NCBI GenBank assembly: GCA_038373885.1
Contig: JAWZYV010006179.1
Coordinates: 124,001-188,000 of the forward strand
Reading direction: 5' to 3'
DNA length: 64,000 bases
Origin: Cheiracanthium punctorium
Taxonomy: Eukaryota; Arthropoda; Arachnida; Araneae; Cheiracanthiidae
The stretch's first letter is position 1, and the number at the start of each line of letters is the position of its first letter. Shown piece after piece: positions 12,940-24,035 of this stretch. Below the pieces are notes generated by a model that ran no database searches, was not told where the DNA came from, and was given only the letters and a program-made list of their open reading frames with translations. The translations under genes and the position numbers were made by a program.

Positions 12940-13330
12940 TGTCGAGAGATGTCGAGAAGTGTCTCGTGTCGAGAAATGTCTCGTGTCGAGAAACAGCAGC
13001 AAAACTTTTTCTCGTCTCGCATCATTCCGATGTAGTAATGATAAAAACTCATGCCTCATCTCGGATTGCCAAAATTAAATATCTGTCTCGTCTCGCAAAA
13101 TTCTGAGAGAGTAATGATAAAAACGCATGTCTCATCTGGGATAGACAATCGTAAATATCCGTCTCGTATCAGAAAATTCCTATATAGCAATGCTAAAAAC
13201 GCATGTCTCGTCTCGGATTGGCAATAGAGAATATCTGTCTCGTCTCACAAAATTCCTATATAGTAATGAGAAAAACGTTGTCTCACCTCTCATAAGCAAC
13301 AGTAAATATCTGTCTCGTCCCATCTCAATC
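12940..13330. repeat. 76-bp minisatellite rich in GTCTCG
   Basis: Four units with a constant spacing of 76 bases are visible through the anchor GATAAAAA or its variants at 13040, 13116, 13192 and 13268. Each unit carries TGTCTCGTCTCG and AATATCTGTCTCG words. The left shoulder (12940-12992) is a shorter tandem of GTCGAGAAATGTCTCGT. Units differ by many substitutions but not in length. Overlapping minus-strand frames of 72 codons arise from the repeat and are not genes. Confidence 0.75.
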
Positions 13331-13893
13331 TATCTCTACGTATGTATCGGTAGTGAAAAAATCAGTAATATTGTCCTTTTCTTATTGAAGGTTCTATAAT
13401 TTTGAAACATTCTTTGCTTACTTATTCTTCATGTTTTATCTAGGAAAAATCCCTTGAAATTTTAACTGAGAAAACACGGGAGTAATTATGAATATAAGAT
13501 TTTTAAATAGGAAGAGTTAGAGCTTATTTCTAGAGCCTGGTATTTGATTCAAGTAAAAAGTTGTCTATAGTTCCTCGGAAGGGACAATATCAACATTTTT
13601 CTAAAAACATATTTAAATTTGGATTACATTTATTGGAGGCTCAAAAGTTCGATAGAATATTTTCTAGTCATCTGACGATGTTCAAAAAACAATTGAGTGA
13701 TCATTTCTAAGCCGTTCCATCTCCAAGAAAGAGCAATTACAGTTCTACAATAAAGACATTCATATAACATTATGGTTTTACAGAAAAAGTAAATATGAAA
13801 ACAAACTTTTCTCTATCTACTACTTCATGAATCGCAGCAGTTAAAAGCAACCAACATTTTTAACACAAATCAATTTCAGTGTTGTTACACAAT
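13331..13893. other. Unassigned spacer
   Basis: A+T-rich spacer between the minisatellite and the Tc1 element. I see nothing specific in it. Confidence 0.4.
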
Positions 13894-13895
13894 TA

Positions 13896-15445
13896 CATAG
13901 ACAACGTCAATGAAGCTCGTTCAGTAAGGGTTTTGTAATTTTTAAAATTTGTGTTTATCGAAATGTTGTGAAATGCATAAATGTGTTCGATTCTTCACTA
14001 AATGCGAATGCCACGGATTTAAAGTTAGAATGAAAGTTGCATTTTTAATTCCAATGCATTTCAAGGAAGTTCGTTCATTAGAAAGAACAAAAATAATCCT
14101 GACGTTTCGTGCGCAATTCTGAGTTAGTGACATAAGAGGAAGCAAATAGCATATTAAGTGTACCCAATCGTTATCAGTGGTAAACGGAAGCATGGGACGA
14201 ACGAATGGACAATCTGCTGCTCTTGCAATATTTAAAAAAAAAAATCCTACAACTGCACAAAAATGGTATTTCGAGATCCAAATTAGCTGAATGTTCCACT
14301 TGATAAAATCTGCAGTTATTAGTATTATATTAAACAAGTCACTAGAACTGGAAATATTCGTCCAGATTAGTTTCCTGGGCTGAAACTAATGTTAACTTAT
14401 CGAGAAGTACCCTATTTCTTGAACATATTCGTAAAAATAGGCACTTGGCATTCGCAGGTCTGGTCCTATCGGAAAGACAAAGTTTTGGAAAGGCCATTTC
14501 TTAAGCATCAGGGTATCAATGTATCAAAGACTGTGACTACACATTATCTACAGTATGACGTAAGGCATTCCCACTTAATCGAATAAACGCCGCCGTATTG
14601 CGTAGGCCAAATTTCATTTATAGCTGGACTTCATCTCAGTGGAAGAAGGTTCTTTGGACAGATAAATTCCATTTTTCAGGTTTCATGTGGAAATACTGGC
14701 CGAAAGGTTATCAGGAGGAAGGATGGAGTTAACGATCCATCCTGTTCCAGGCTAATGGTTCTTAAAGCAAGCTCCGTGATGTTGTAGGCTTGCTTGGCAG
14801 GTATTGGGGTTTGCAATTTGCACTTTTCCACGACCACGATAAAGGCTCAAGTCTATATATAATCATTTTTGAAACAAATCTACACACATCAGTGCATCAA
14901 TTATTTGGCTGAAAGCGGTATCTATTCCAACAAGAGAGGCGGATTTAACCAAAACATCGCTAAGTATGAAATGCGTCCCTGCCTTAGAGTATCCAGAAGC
15001 AAGTTCGGATCTTTCTCTTATCGAGAATATTTGAATAATTCCTAAGAGGAAGATAGCCCAACGGTGTCCCCGCAATATACAACAGTTAAAAAATTATTTA
15101 CGGCAGGAATGGAAAAAAAATCCTACAGACATATTAAACCGTTTAATTCCGTCCATATATAAACGCATTGCTGTGGTTATCTGCCACACAGGTGACTTCA
15201 CGATCATTGGTAGTCGATACGAATGAACATTTTTGACTTTAATTGTGCAATGTAATACACTTACTTGCATTGCTTATCATAACTCTACGTTTTATTGTAA
15301 ACTAGCACAAATGCTGTTACAATGTTGAATGAATCATATCAAATATTAATAAAATGTTTTATTTTTTATATACGCTTCTTTATGTTTCAATTTACGCATT
15401 TCAAAGTATATCTTATGTGAACGAACTTCATTGACGTTTACTATG
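13896..15445 (+). mobile_element. Complete but decayed Tc1-like transposon
   Basis: The 1550-bp element has inverted termini CATAG..AACGTCAATGAAG at the left and CTTCATTGACGTTTACTATG at the right, about 26 bp long with a few mismatches. TA dinucleotides stand immediately outside both ends (13894-13895 and 15446-15447), the Tc1/mariner target site. Plus-strand remnants of the DDE transposase are readable in shifting frames. GRRFFGQINSIF-like sequence lies near 14640. Near 15010-15200 the C-terminal signature DLSLIENI is followed by PKRKIAQR, QQLKNYLRQEW and RLIPSIYKRI. These match the Tc1 pattern in which the third acidic residue sits in a 'DLNPIENLW' block. Stops and frameshifts make it a pseudogene. 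The 131-codon minus-strand frame at 13942-14337 is a shadow. Confidence 0.85.
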
Positions 15446-15600
15446 TATATTAAATTAGTGCCACATCGCATCTTTTACAAAGTATAACATTACTATATTT
15501 GAATATAAGAGTATATTTCATACAATATGTATGTATGAGTTTGATAGATATACTACAGCATCTCAGAAATATGACAGGAGCATGACAGGAGGAAGCAAGA

Positions 15601-15746
15601 CAGGAGCGTAGCACGAGGTGGGCCTGAGGGGGCTACTGCCCACCCCTGAAATGGGACCCTTTACTTAGCTTACGGTTTGATATTTAGCTTACAATTTGAT
15701 ACCAGCCCCCTCCCCGCACCGAACTAAAATCCTGGCTACGTTACTG
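15601..15746. mobile_element. Probable hAT-like MITE, 'GCGTAGC' type
   Basis: The left end CAGGAGCGTAGCACG and right end CTGGCTACGTTACTG (complement CAGTAACGTAGCCAG) are imperfect inverted repeats of the family that is well preserved at 50.2 kb. The interior has G/C-rich blocks next to both ends. A clean target duplication is not visible: AAGCAAGA on the left reappears only approximately a few bases beyond the right end. Confidence 0.45.
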
Positions 15747-15762
15747 TCCCAGGATGCAAGAA

Positions 15763-17139
15763 ATTTCATGAGACGCAACTCTCAAGCCTACGTAACGACT
15801 TCTTGTTTTAGTTTTGAACACCATCTGTGTTTAGCGTTTCAGTAAAATCTTATACATCCCATCAATCCTTTTCGAACGGGCGCAGAGTATACGCGGCAGC
15901 TTGAAATTTAAGTGGTGTTACTTAGCCTCTATGCCCCCTACACCTCCAATAAGTCTCTCTATCTGGTAATGAAATAACATGTAACATTAAAATGCGCAAT
16001 ATTATATTAAATTCACACTGCATTCCTTACTCTTACAACACTATCGCTTTGTTGAGACATTTTGATCTTTTATTTTGAATACTAGAACTCACATGCAACA
16101 ACAACAAAAAAAAAAAAAAATGATTGTTCAGAGGTAGGTTTACAATGTAGCACTGCATGTTAATAATTTATATTTTACCGTTTAACCACAACTTGCTCAT
16201 GACATTATTATCGAATTCCCATTTAAAAAATGCACCACTATTGTTTTTAAGAAAAACGGTAGTTAAGTAAGACATTCTCAGCGTAATTTTATTAGCAGAA
16301 AATTAATATCAATGCTATTACTACAGATTTTCGTTTTTTTCCCATGGTTTGCTATTTAAAAATCATTTTATTAAAAACGATATTTCAAAAACGACAAAAA
16401 TAATTTTAAAAAATAAATTTGAGTGAAATGCACATAAGAGTAAAATATTTTTTTTTTACTCACAGAGAAAGATTATATCTTCTTCAAGTGCAGACTTTTT
16501 GCAAACATACATCACATCAGAAAAGGAAACAAAACACATAAACAAGAGAAAAATGAGAATAAACAGGATGCCGCCTTTTGGACGAAAGGAGAGTGCTAAA
16601 ATAACAATCAAAAATTATTTTTTTTTAATTTTCTCTGTTTTTCTTGCAATTTTACACATATTTTTAACACTCGTTTCATTCTGCTCCTTTGCCGAATTTT
16701 ACTCAATATGTAATATGTTTTACACGTTTCTTCTTAGCAAAGGTTTTGGAGTAAAATAAACAATATATGAGATCAATTTTTAGTAATGAGCATTCTTATT
16801 ATAATTTCAAGTTAATTTCTGCCATATGATATTGGTAAAAATTAATCAAATTTTCGGACTATTCCTTTTTACTTGTTTCTGACTTGCAAAACGCTCGAAA
16901 CTGGTATAGGTGGTACTCGTTTACGATCCTCTACTCGTTTTTGGAGAATGTCATAAATATTCATTACCCTGAAAAGAAATACGGCTCTATGACGTCTATT
17001 ATGGCATATATTTTTCTCTGATTGATCACTTTGAGGGTCTTTAAATTCTGAAGGGTTTCTTTGTAAACTAAAAGTTTTACGGAGCATTTCGTAAAAATAC
17101 GAGCGAGTCCAAAATATTATAGGCTAAGGCATGGACATA
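15763..17139. other. Unassigned DNA
   Basis: I see no gene. The 86-codon frame at 16499-16759 is A+T-rich and hydrophobic by composition and has no supporting signals. Confidence 0.4.
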
Positions 17140-17312
17140 TATTTTGTTGAATTCAACAAAAAATGCAGTTGAAGTCAACAAAATGTTGTTGACTTAAAAA
17201 ATTTTTTTTGTTAAATTAACAAAATATTTCGTTGAATTAACAAAAGTTTTGTTGATTCGGTAAAAATATTTTATTGAAATAGAACCAAACACAATTTTGT
17301 TGAATCAATATT
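17140..17312. repeat. Quasi-palindromic array of TTGTTGAATTCAACAAAA units
   Basis: About eight degenerate units follow each other at 17-28-base spacing, for example TTTTGTTGAATTCAACAAAA, CAGTTGAAGTCAACAAAA and TTCGTTGAATTAACAAAA. Every unit is itself an inverted repeat, so the array can fold in many registers. Similar degenerate words occur inside the palindromic blocks of the two composite elements at 23.7 and 40.7 kb. Confidence 0.6.
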
Positions 17313-18613
17313 TTTTTTTTCAATGCACCAGCAATAACGGTGGATATACCCATTGAAGATTTTTCTAGCTTAGTGAAAGATATAAGGTAGCATAATCAAG
17401 AGGGAAATGGGTACCCTTGATGACATTTGTTAAAACTTTGTAAACTAAAAAACTTGAGCTCGGCCAACACTGTTGGATAACTCCAATATCAGTGGTCTTT
17501 ATCTAAGCTAAAAGATTAATGGGTTCTACCATCGCCGTAGGTTTTTGAGGTTGTATGCAATTATCGTTTAACATGCTAAATATGCAGTTGAAACTTTTAA
17601 TGAAATTATTGGAGATGTGTTTCAGTTCTCGGTTTAATACTTTTTAGCTTAATATAAACACTCATTACGTTTTTATCAATTAAAAAGCTAAAAAAAAAAA
17701 AAAAAATGGTGCCGAAGACTGCTAAGGTCTAAAATATTTTTTTTTTATAAACTGCCCTTATTAATACGACTACTACTAATAATAATCTGTTTTAAATAAA
17801 AATTGCCTTCATTGAAGCTTCCAATATTTCTGAACAGCTGATCTTTATGTTTATGTTATGTAAACTTGCTGATAACAATTATATCTACTACGCGTGCAAA
17901 TGTTAGGTGTGAGTTTTATATATCCTTTCACTACAAAAGAAAAAAATGTATCAACTGCATTTTTTGCAGCCAAGATAGCTAATATACTTCTGTTGTTAAT
18001 GTAAATGGCTTACATGTTAGATTCAGCTAGACTAGCTGTAATTCTTATTTCGTATACTTCAAATATATATTTGTGAGGTATTGTAAATAGAAGAAAGGGG
18101 AAAATATATTCACGCACCAAAATATGCGGGTGCATATTTAAGGATTCAACGCTTGAACAGCGATCTACTGAAATTATTGCAATCTAAAATAGAGTAGTTT
18201 GTTCCAGGCAGACAGAAAGTGTTTCCGCGAGATTGCTGCAGTGTATTTAAATCCCATTTCAATTAGTAATGGGAGGTTATAGCATTTACTCTCTGAATGA
18301 ATGGGATAATGCCCAAGTGGAATGTGAATCTCGAATCGAACCTCCCTATATATACTCGGACAGAAGATTACAGAAGGGAGAGCAATTCGAAGTGCTTGGA
18401 TAATCTCAATAAGATTTTCTGGTCCTGATGTATTAATACCAATGGAAAATGAAAGGATAAACACGAGTGATTTAAAGTGATTTAAGTCTTCTTGGAGTTT
18501 GAATTCGTTCAGAATTGAGTTGTGCTTTCCTGGGTGGTGCTTTAGGGAACGTGCTTGGTGATTCAGGATTCAAAATGAGGATATTTCGTTAGGTCTTTCA
18601 CTGTCTCAATATA
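17313..18613. other. Unassigned DNA
   Basis: There are poly-A and poly-T runs at 17690-17750. A 96-codon minus-strand frame (18174-18464) lacks recognisable motifs. There is no evidence for a gene. Confidence 0.35.
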
Positions 18614-19043
18614 CAGGGTGAGCGTAAAAGAATATCCCCGATTGGAATGGCTTAAAATTGCACAGCTAAAGACATTATAGTAGTTTTGGACAAATCAAAA
18701 GAAAGATTTAATTTTAAGGTTGTAAAAAATTTATTGTGACCTATGTCCAGAAAAAAAGTGTGGTGTTTTTTAAACTTTACGTCCCCTTCTTCAATGTTCA
18801 ACATATTTATTACAGAAGAATGCCAGAATACCCCATATTTGAAAGGCTGTATTTTTTTTAACTAACAGGAAAACGGAGTATTGTGGGGTATTCGTTATAG
18901 TAATATATTCGAATTCTACACTTCTTTTATGGCCTTGGCTTCTTGACACATGCTAATATCTGTCAGGGATAGATATATAAATAGATAGAATGATGATAGA
19001 TAGGTGTATATTGATACATTTTCAAACTTTTCGCTCACTCTTG
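18614..19043. mobile_element. Possible foldback Tc1/mariner relic
   Basis: The left end CAGGGTGAGCGTAAAAG follows a TA dinucleotide, the common start of many IS630/Tc1 elements. Near 19029 the sequence CTTTTCGCTCACTCTTG is its imperfect complement. Inside, GAATACCCCATA (about 18818) and TGTGGGGTATTC (about 18880) form a second inverted pair. No transposase motif could be read. Confidence 0.35.
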
Positions 19044-20468
19044 CGAATTTCCGTCCCGGAAAGTGATATCGGTAAGATTTCACCCCCCCCCATGCTTTTC
19101 AACTGAAGAGCTAGAATTTTGTTTGGTAGATGGGGACAAATATCACTGACCACACAAGTCCCCAAACAAAATCGAAATCTGAATTTCGAATCCCGATCAA
19201 TTGACTACCAGTTTCGCCCCAGTGAATTATCTACTAACACGCCTGACTCTCATACAGTATAAGAAAAGAAATTCCCGCCTCTAGAAGTTCGTTATTCATC
19301 TTCGATGAAGGGTGAATAAATTTCCTGTCAGAAGAGGGAAATAAATTTAAGGTAAGGCATTTGTACCACCGCCGTTCTTCAGTATATTTATTTTTTGGTA
19401 CAACTGTTATACCGCCGGAGTCATAAGGTTAACCATTTCAGTTAGAGACTTACTCCTACGGTAGAAACCTACCTTTAATATCATTTAACTTTAAGATGTG
19501 TGGTATATCCTTAAACCAGAAAAGAAACCTTCTAAAAGGACGGCCTTGATTCACTTGTAGACCAAGCAGTGCGTCCCCCCCTTTGTTATTGTCAACCTGA
19601 TTCCCAAGTTCAGGGAGAGTAAGGAGAATTGTCGGAATCAATAAATATTTGCGTTATGGATAGGAAAGAGTGATCCATACATATTGTTAAATAAAGGATA
19701 GTTTCAAGAGAGGATTGAAAGAACAAAAGCAAGGGTTGCATTTACACGTCCTTATAGGTAGTAAGATAAGAAATAATTTTTCCGTTTTGAAAAGGTTAAA
19801 ATATCTTTACAAATCTTCCATATAGATTTGGGTACGTATGCTTTATTTACTAGTTCATATACAAAATGCAGAGGCACGATCAAAAAGACACAGCCTTCGG
19901 GTGTAATTCTTTTTATTTATAGTCAGTGAATTTTCCAGCCAAACATTTAGCTTCAGATAAAGTAAATCTATTCCTATTTATCTTGACGTCGGAGCGTTAT
20001 TGAAAGCACATTAAGGAAATCTGTGCAATCGATATTTTCATAAATTTTAAAATGCTAAACATAGTCCTGCTTATCCTGTGTAGGCGTTGTGCGTGACTGT
20101 CATTAAAAGCCATCATGCAGGGATCTGCAGTATTTAGAATATCGTAAAGTTTTAGTTGCTCGAAAACTAATTTAAAATTGAAAAAAGAAAACGAAAAGAA
20201 GTGAGAAATTTCAGCATTTTTGGATACATTCAAAAGTGGTCCTGCGGGCTGCCTAGTAGTTCTATCTTGATCACCTACTAAAACGTATAAATAAATAAGC
20301 TAAACCTACTGATATCATTTCATGCAACTTAAGATGTACTAGCTTACTGGTATTGAATGTTGCTAGCTATTGAATGTTGAGGCAAGAATAATCGTAGTAC
20401 CATTTATTGTAAGTGATATATATATATATATATATACTTTTTTTCTTTTTAAGTATTGATCAGAGGCA
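19044..20468. other. Unassigned DNA
   Basis: No gene or terminus pair found. The stretch at 19070-19330 is less A+T-rich but shows no frame with splice signals. A TA-repeat lies at 20415-20438. Confidence 0.35.
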
Positions 20469-21335
20469 TCTATATAAATAAAGCAATCTGTAAACTGCCC
20501 GTTTGTCTGTCTGTCTGTCTGTGTCTCGCGTAGCTCCGAAACGGGTGGTCGTAGACCTACCAAATTTTGTACGGTAATTCTCCAAGACGGGTCTCGACAC
20601 ACCTCGAAGCGATTTTTTCGAAATTCGAATTATTTTAGGAAATATCGATAAAAAACGTGTCGCAAAATGATCATTTTCGTTCTCGCCATTTCGAAATTGT
20701 AACCCTGCAGTGGAAAGAGGGAGAATTTAGCTGTCTAGGTTGCCATGTTTGGCGAATTTATTAAATGATTCAGACTCTTGAAATAAAAATAAAAGAATAA
20801 CGATTTTTTTTAGATTAAATTATTTGTAAAGTTATTTTTTAATTAAATTACCGTGTGCATGTGAAATCAGAGCAGGAATGAAATGTTTTATACTCAAAAG
20901 AATAATAGAATTTGTATATTTTCCGAAAATAAATGTGCAACTTTTTAATTTGGCGAAAAATAAAAGGGTTGACGTTGATGTGCGATTTTGAGAAGATGTG
21001 ATTCTAGCGCCAAGCGCTATTTATCGTCTGCTTTTGCTACTTGAATTATGAATACACCTGAATGAGTTTTTAAACTTTATTTCAGTTCGATTTGTGCATT
21101 TTTCTACGCAGCTTTTTACCATCTATTTCTGATGTATTACATCCAGAAAGAAAATTGTTAGAAATATCAATTTTAATTGTGTTTAATCACACTCATCAAT
21201 AATGATATACTTTCCAACTTAATGGAATAAGGAAATAAAATAGGGAAGACCCATGGATTATAATGCGCTTTTAATACATAGCACTTTAGTGCGTTTTTAA
21301 AATCTGAAATTGTTTCAGATTTTCATAGTTTTTTT
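20469..21335 (+). mobile_element. Non-autonomous Helitron, plus orientation, 3' end uncertain
   Basis: An A followed by TCTATATAAATAAAGCAAT marks a Helitron-type 5' end inserted after A. A (GTCT)n run and GCGTAGCTCCGAAACGGGTG come next. The same order, on the other strand, starts the unit ending at 60139. Similarity continues through GCACTTTAGTGCG and TCAGATTTTCATAG to about 21335. I could not find the CTRR end with its hairpin. There is no Rep/helicase coding sequence, so it would need an autonomous partner. Confidence 0.7.
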
Positions 21336-21452
21336 CCTTTCCATTTTTGATAAAAGCCAATATATCCGGAAGCTCTTCAGAATTAATATAGGACGAAAAT
21401 AATTTGTTCCTTTTTGTAGGTTTTTATCATTTAACCATCTTATTTTTGTAAC

Positions 21453-21595
21453 CAGGGGTGGCCCGACACGGTAAGCATTGCATCGGGGCGCCGGCTTCGA
21501 AGGGCCGTCATTCGAACTCTAAAACTAAGTAGAGCATAAAAGGGGGCACCTTTTTTGCATTAGCAAGGGGCGCCACTTACCCTAGGCCGCTCCTA
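21453..21595 (+). mobile_element. Small hAT-like MITE, 'GGGGTGGCC' family, copy 1
   Basis: A 143-bp element begins CAGGGGTGGCCCG and ends AGGCCGCTCCTA. The flanks TTTGTAAC and TTTGTACA agree at 6 of 8 positions. A second copy lies reversed at 45.5 kb and shares blocks such as GCATCGGGGCGCCG and AAGGGGGCACC (with small changes). Two copies in opposite orientation with matching ends support a transposon family. Confidence 0.65.
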
Positions 21596-21603
21596 TTTGT
21601 ACA

Positions 21604-23386
21604 CATCTTAATTTTAAATTCCATTCAGAATCTGAGAGATCTCAGTGCCAAGGAAGCCGGTGAGGAACAGGATTTTCTCCGAACAAGATTTATTTAAATG
21701 GCGAACCAACTGATCGCCGGAGGCGTCTAGTATACAATAAATTACAAGGTTACACGAAAAAATGTAAATTTTATGGCACTAATGAAAATTTTCTAAAGAT
21801 TAAATCTAAATAAATAGAATATTTAAATTTTTACATGGCGCAGGAACGAAAAATTCCAAATTAGTAAAATGTGCACCATACATTAATTAGGTGATGCACA
21901 AAGATTCAACCTTTCATCAAAGGTATGCTTAAACAAACTTTGTGAGTGTATACAATTCCAATAATAGCAAAATATTATTCATTTGTACAATCATCGTTTT
22001 CTTTCGTAAATTATGTACGACCGAAGAAATGCGATCATTTGATTCTACTTTTTTCCTTCGAGAGCCACTGAAAAGTGATTTAAGTCAGCAAATACTTGTT
22101 TTCATATCTCCGACAAATATTAGAATAAAATGTTCAAGTTTTACAAATCATCTTAATAGTGCATTTTACTAATTGTTTCTTTCTTTATCTCTTCCTTGCT
22201 CTTTTTCTTTTTCTTTTAACTTTTTTATTTTTTTCTACGGGAGTGGTATAATTTTTTTTTTCTACTAATTTCGATATATGTAATTACCGGAAATAATTTA
22301 ATCGATGTCATAAAATCTCTTTAAATTAAAATAAATATTTACATATTAAATTTCGATTGAATACCGAAATCGAATTTCATGCTCTTCGGGAAACGTGTCG
22401 AAACTTTTCGAATTCGCACAATTTCGCTTTGTGGAAACAGCCGCTCGTACATCACTGCTCCCAGCAGACGACAGGCTTTACGAGTGAAAAAAATTGACTA
22501 TGTAATCTGTAAAAACTATTTTAAACAAATTCAAATCGCAACTTTCCCTTCGAAGCCTGATAACTGGGACTTCAATATGATGTCATGTGAATTGCGACAG
22601 GTAATTTTATCCCACAAATGATTCACTTTTTTCACTCTCGGAAATAATATGGAGATTAAAATAGTGAAAAATCGCTTAGAAATTAGGGAACGGGAGGAAT
22701 TCAGATTTTTAAAATAGCGCAGATTATTTTCTATATTCTTAAATATAATTCTGAAAAAATTCAAGCGGATCGTGGGAATGGTGTAGATGTTATTACGTTT
22801 TTCCAGCTTAGCTTTATAAACTTTTTGGAGTAATGGCGGTAAAAGTTTTATCTTGGAGTGGTCTTGTATTTGTTAGAGAGTCAGTGAATCAGTGTTTCAG
22901 TGAGTCAGGGAGCAGCGTAATTATATATATTAAGTGTAATTTTATATTTTTTGGCCGTGGTTTATTAGTTATAAATATTTAGCTCTGAAACACAGGTTTG
23001 TTCGTTTTTATCAACACGGGGGTGTGTTTCCCTAACAACCAATATTAATTTTGAGATGCACAAAGAGCTCATTACTGCCGTGTTACTTTATCCGTACAAA
23101 ATGTTGCATATTATGTGTTACAGTAGACTTAGACGCATTCCCTGATAATTTAAACACTCTCTTTAGGGGCAAAGAACAGTTGAGAAAGATATTAATATAA
23201 AAAAATGGTAGACCCAAAAGGTAGATTATCTGCTGAATGTCTTTAACAACTGAATTCACTTGAAATGGCGGTAGTTTTAGTAAATCAAAAGGCTTTCTAC
23301 GACGGTCCGCAATGTGAGCCGTTTCATTTTAATTTTTTTATTTAAAGTATAATTTCCAGAGAAATATATAAGTCAAAAGTTACCGT
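21604..23386. other. Unassigned DNA
   Basis: A more CpG-containing patch at 22370-22500 holds an 80-codon plus-strand frame with no recognisable motif. I see no matched termini or splice context. Confidence 0.35.
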
Positions 23387-23743
23387 TACCCAGCAAACAG
23401 GGCCTATCGGATAAGTTTTGGGCTGACACCCGCATGCCGACGCAGCATACACCGGGGTGACATCACTCAGGAGTTGCCGTTTACGACAAATTTAGGTCCG
23501 CTCTCCGAGCTTATGGCCCATAAGTACGAGGAGGTTTTGGATCGGTGTCGGTTAAAACGACAACGGAGTCGTCCCAGCCCTATGCCACCTTTGAACCAAA
23601 GCTATAACGTTTTTGGTGTGATATCGGAAACCGGTCAGCCCCTTATTCATTTCCAAAATACCGTAATCAGTTTCATAATTAGTTCTCTAGGGCAGTAAAC
23701 AACCAATTAAAGTAATAATAGTAATAATAATTATTATTATTAT

Positions 23744-24035
23744 ATAAGTGACTTTGTACCACTGGGACTAATTTTGTTAAAAATACTTGGCTAAATCAAT
23801 AAAGCAATTTGTTTTTAAGAAAATGTTTGAAGAAAGTTAAATTTTTTTTCCAAAAATAACGGTATTATTTGATGAATTAACCAATATTTGTAGAATCAGC
23901 AAATAATTTCAGTTAATTTCACAAAAAGCTTTTCTTTTTAATTTCATCAGACATTTTCCTAAAAACAAACAAATATTCCTTGATGTAACTAAGTATTTTT
24001 AACAAAATTAGTCCCAGTGGTGTAAAGTCATTTAT
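23744..24035. repeat. Palindromic block inside composite element 1
   Basis: The arm starting ATAAGTGACTTTGTACCACT (about 43 bases) is repeated as its complement at 23993-24035, ending GTGTAAAGTCATTTAT. The loop contains degenerate TTGATGAATTAACC-like words. The same block, longer, is at 40663-41309. Confidence 0.75.

Noticed and set aside
12940..13330. Regularly spaced repeats resembling a CRISPR array
   Set aside because: The whole 76-bp unit repeats, with no unique spacers, and the host is eukaryotic.
13942..14337. 131-codon minus-strand frame
   Set aside because: It is antisense to the decayed Tc1 transposase region and lies between the transposon's own termini.
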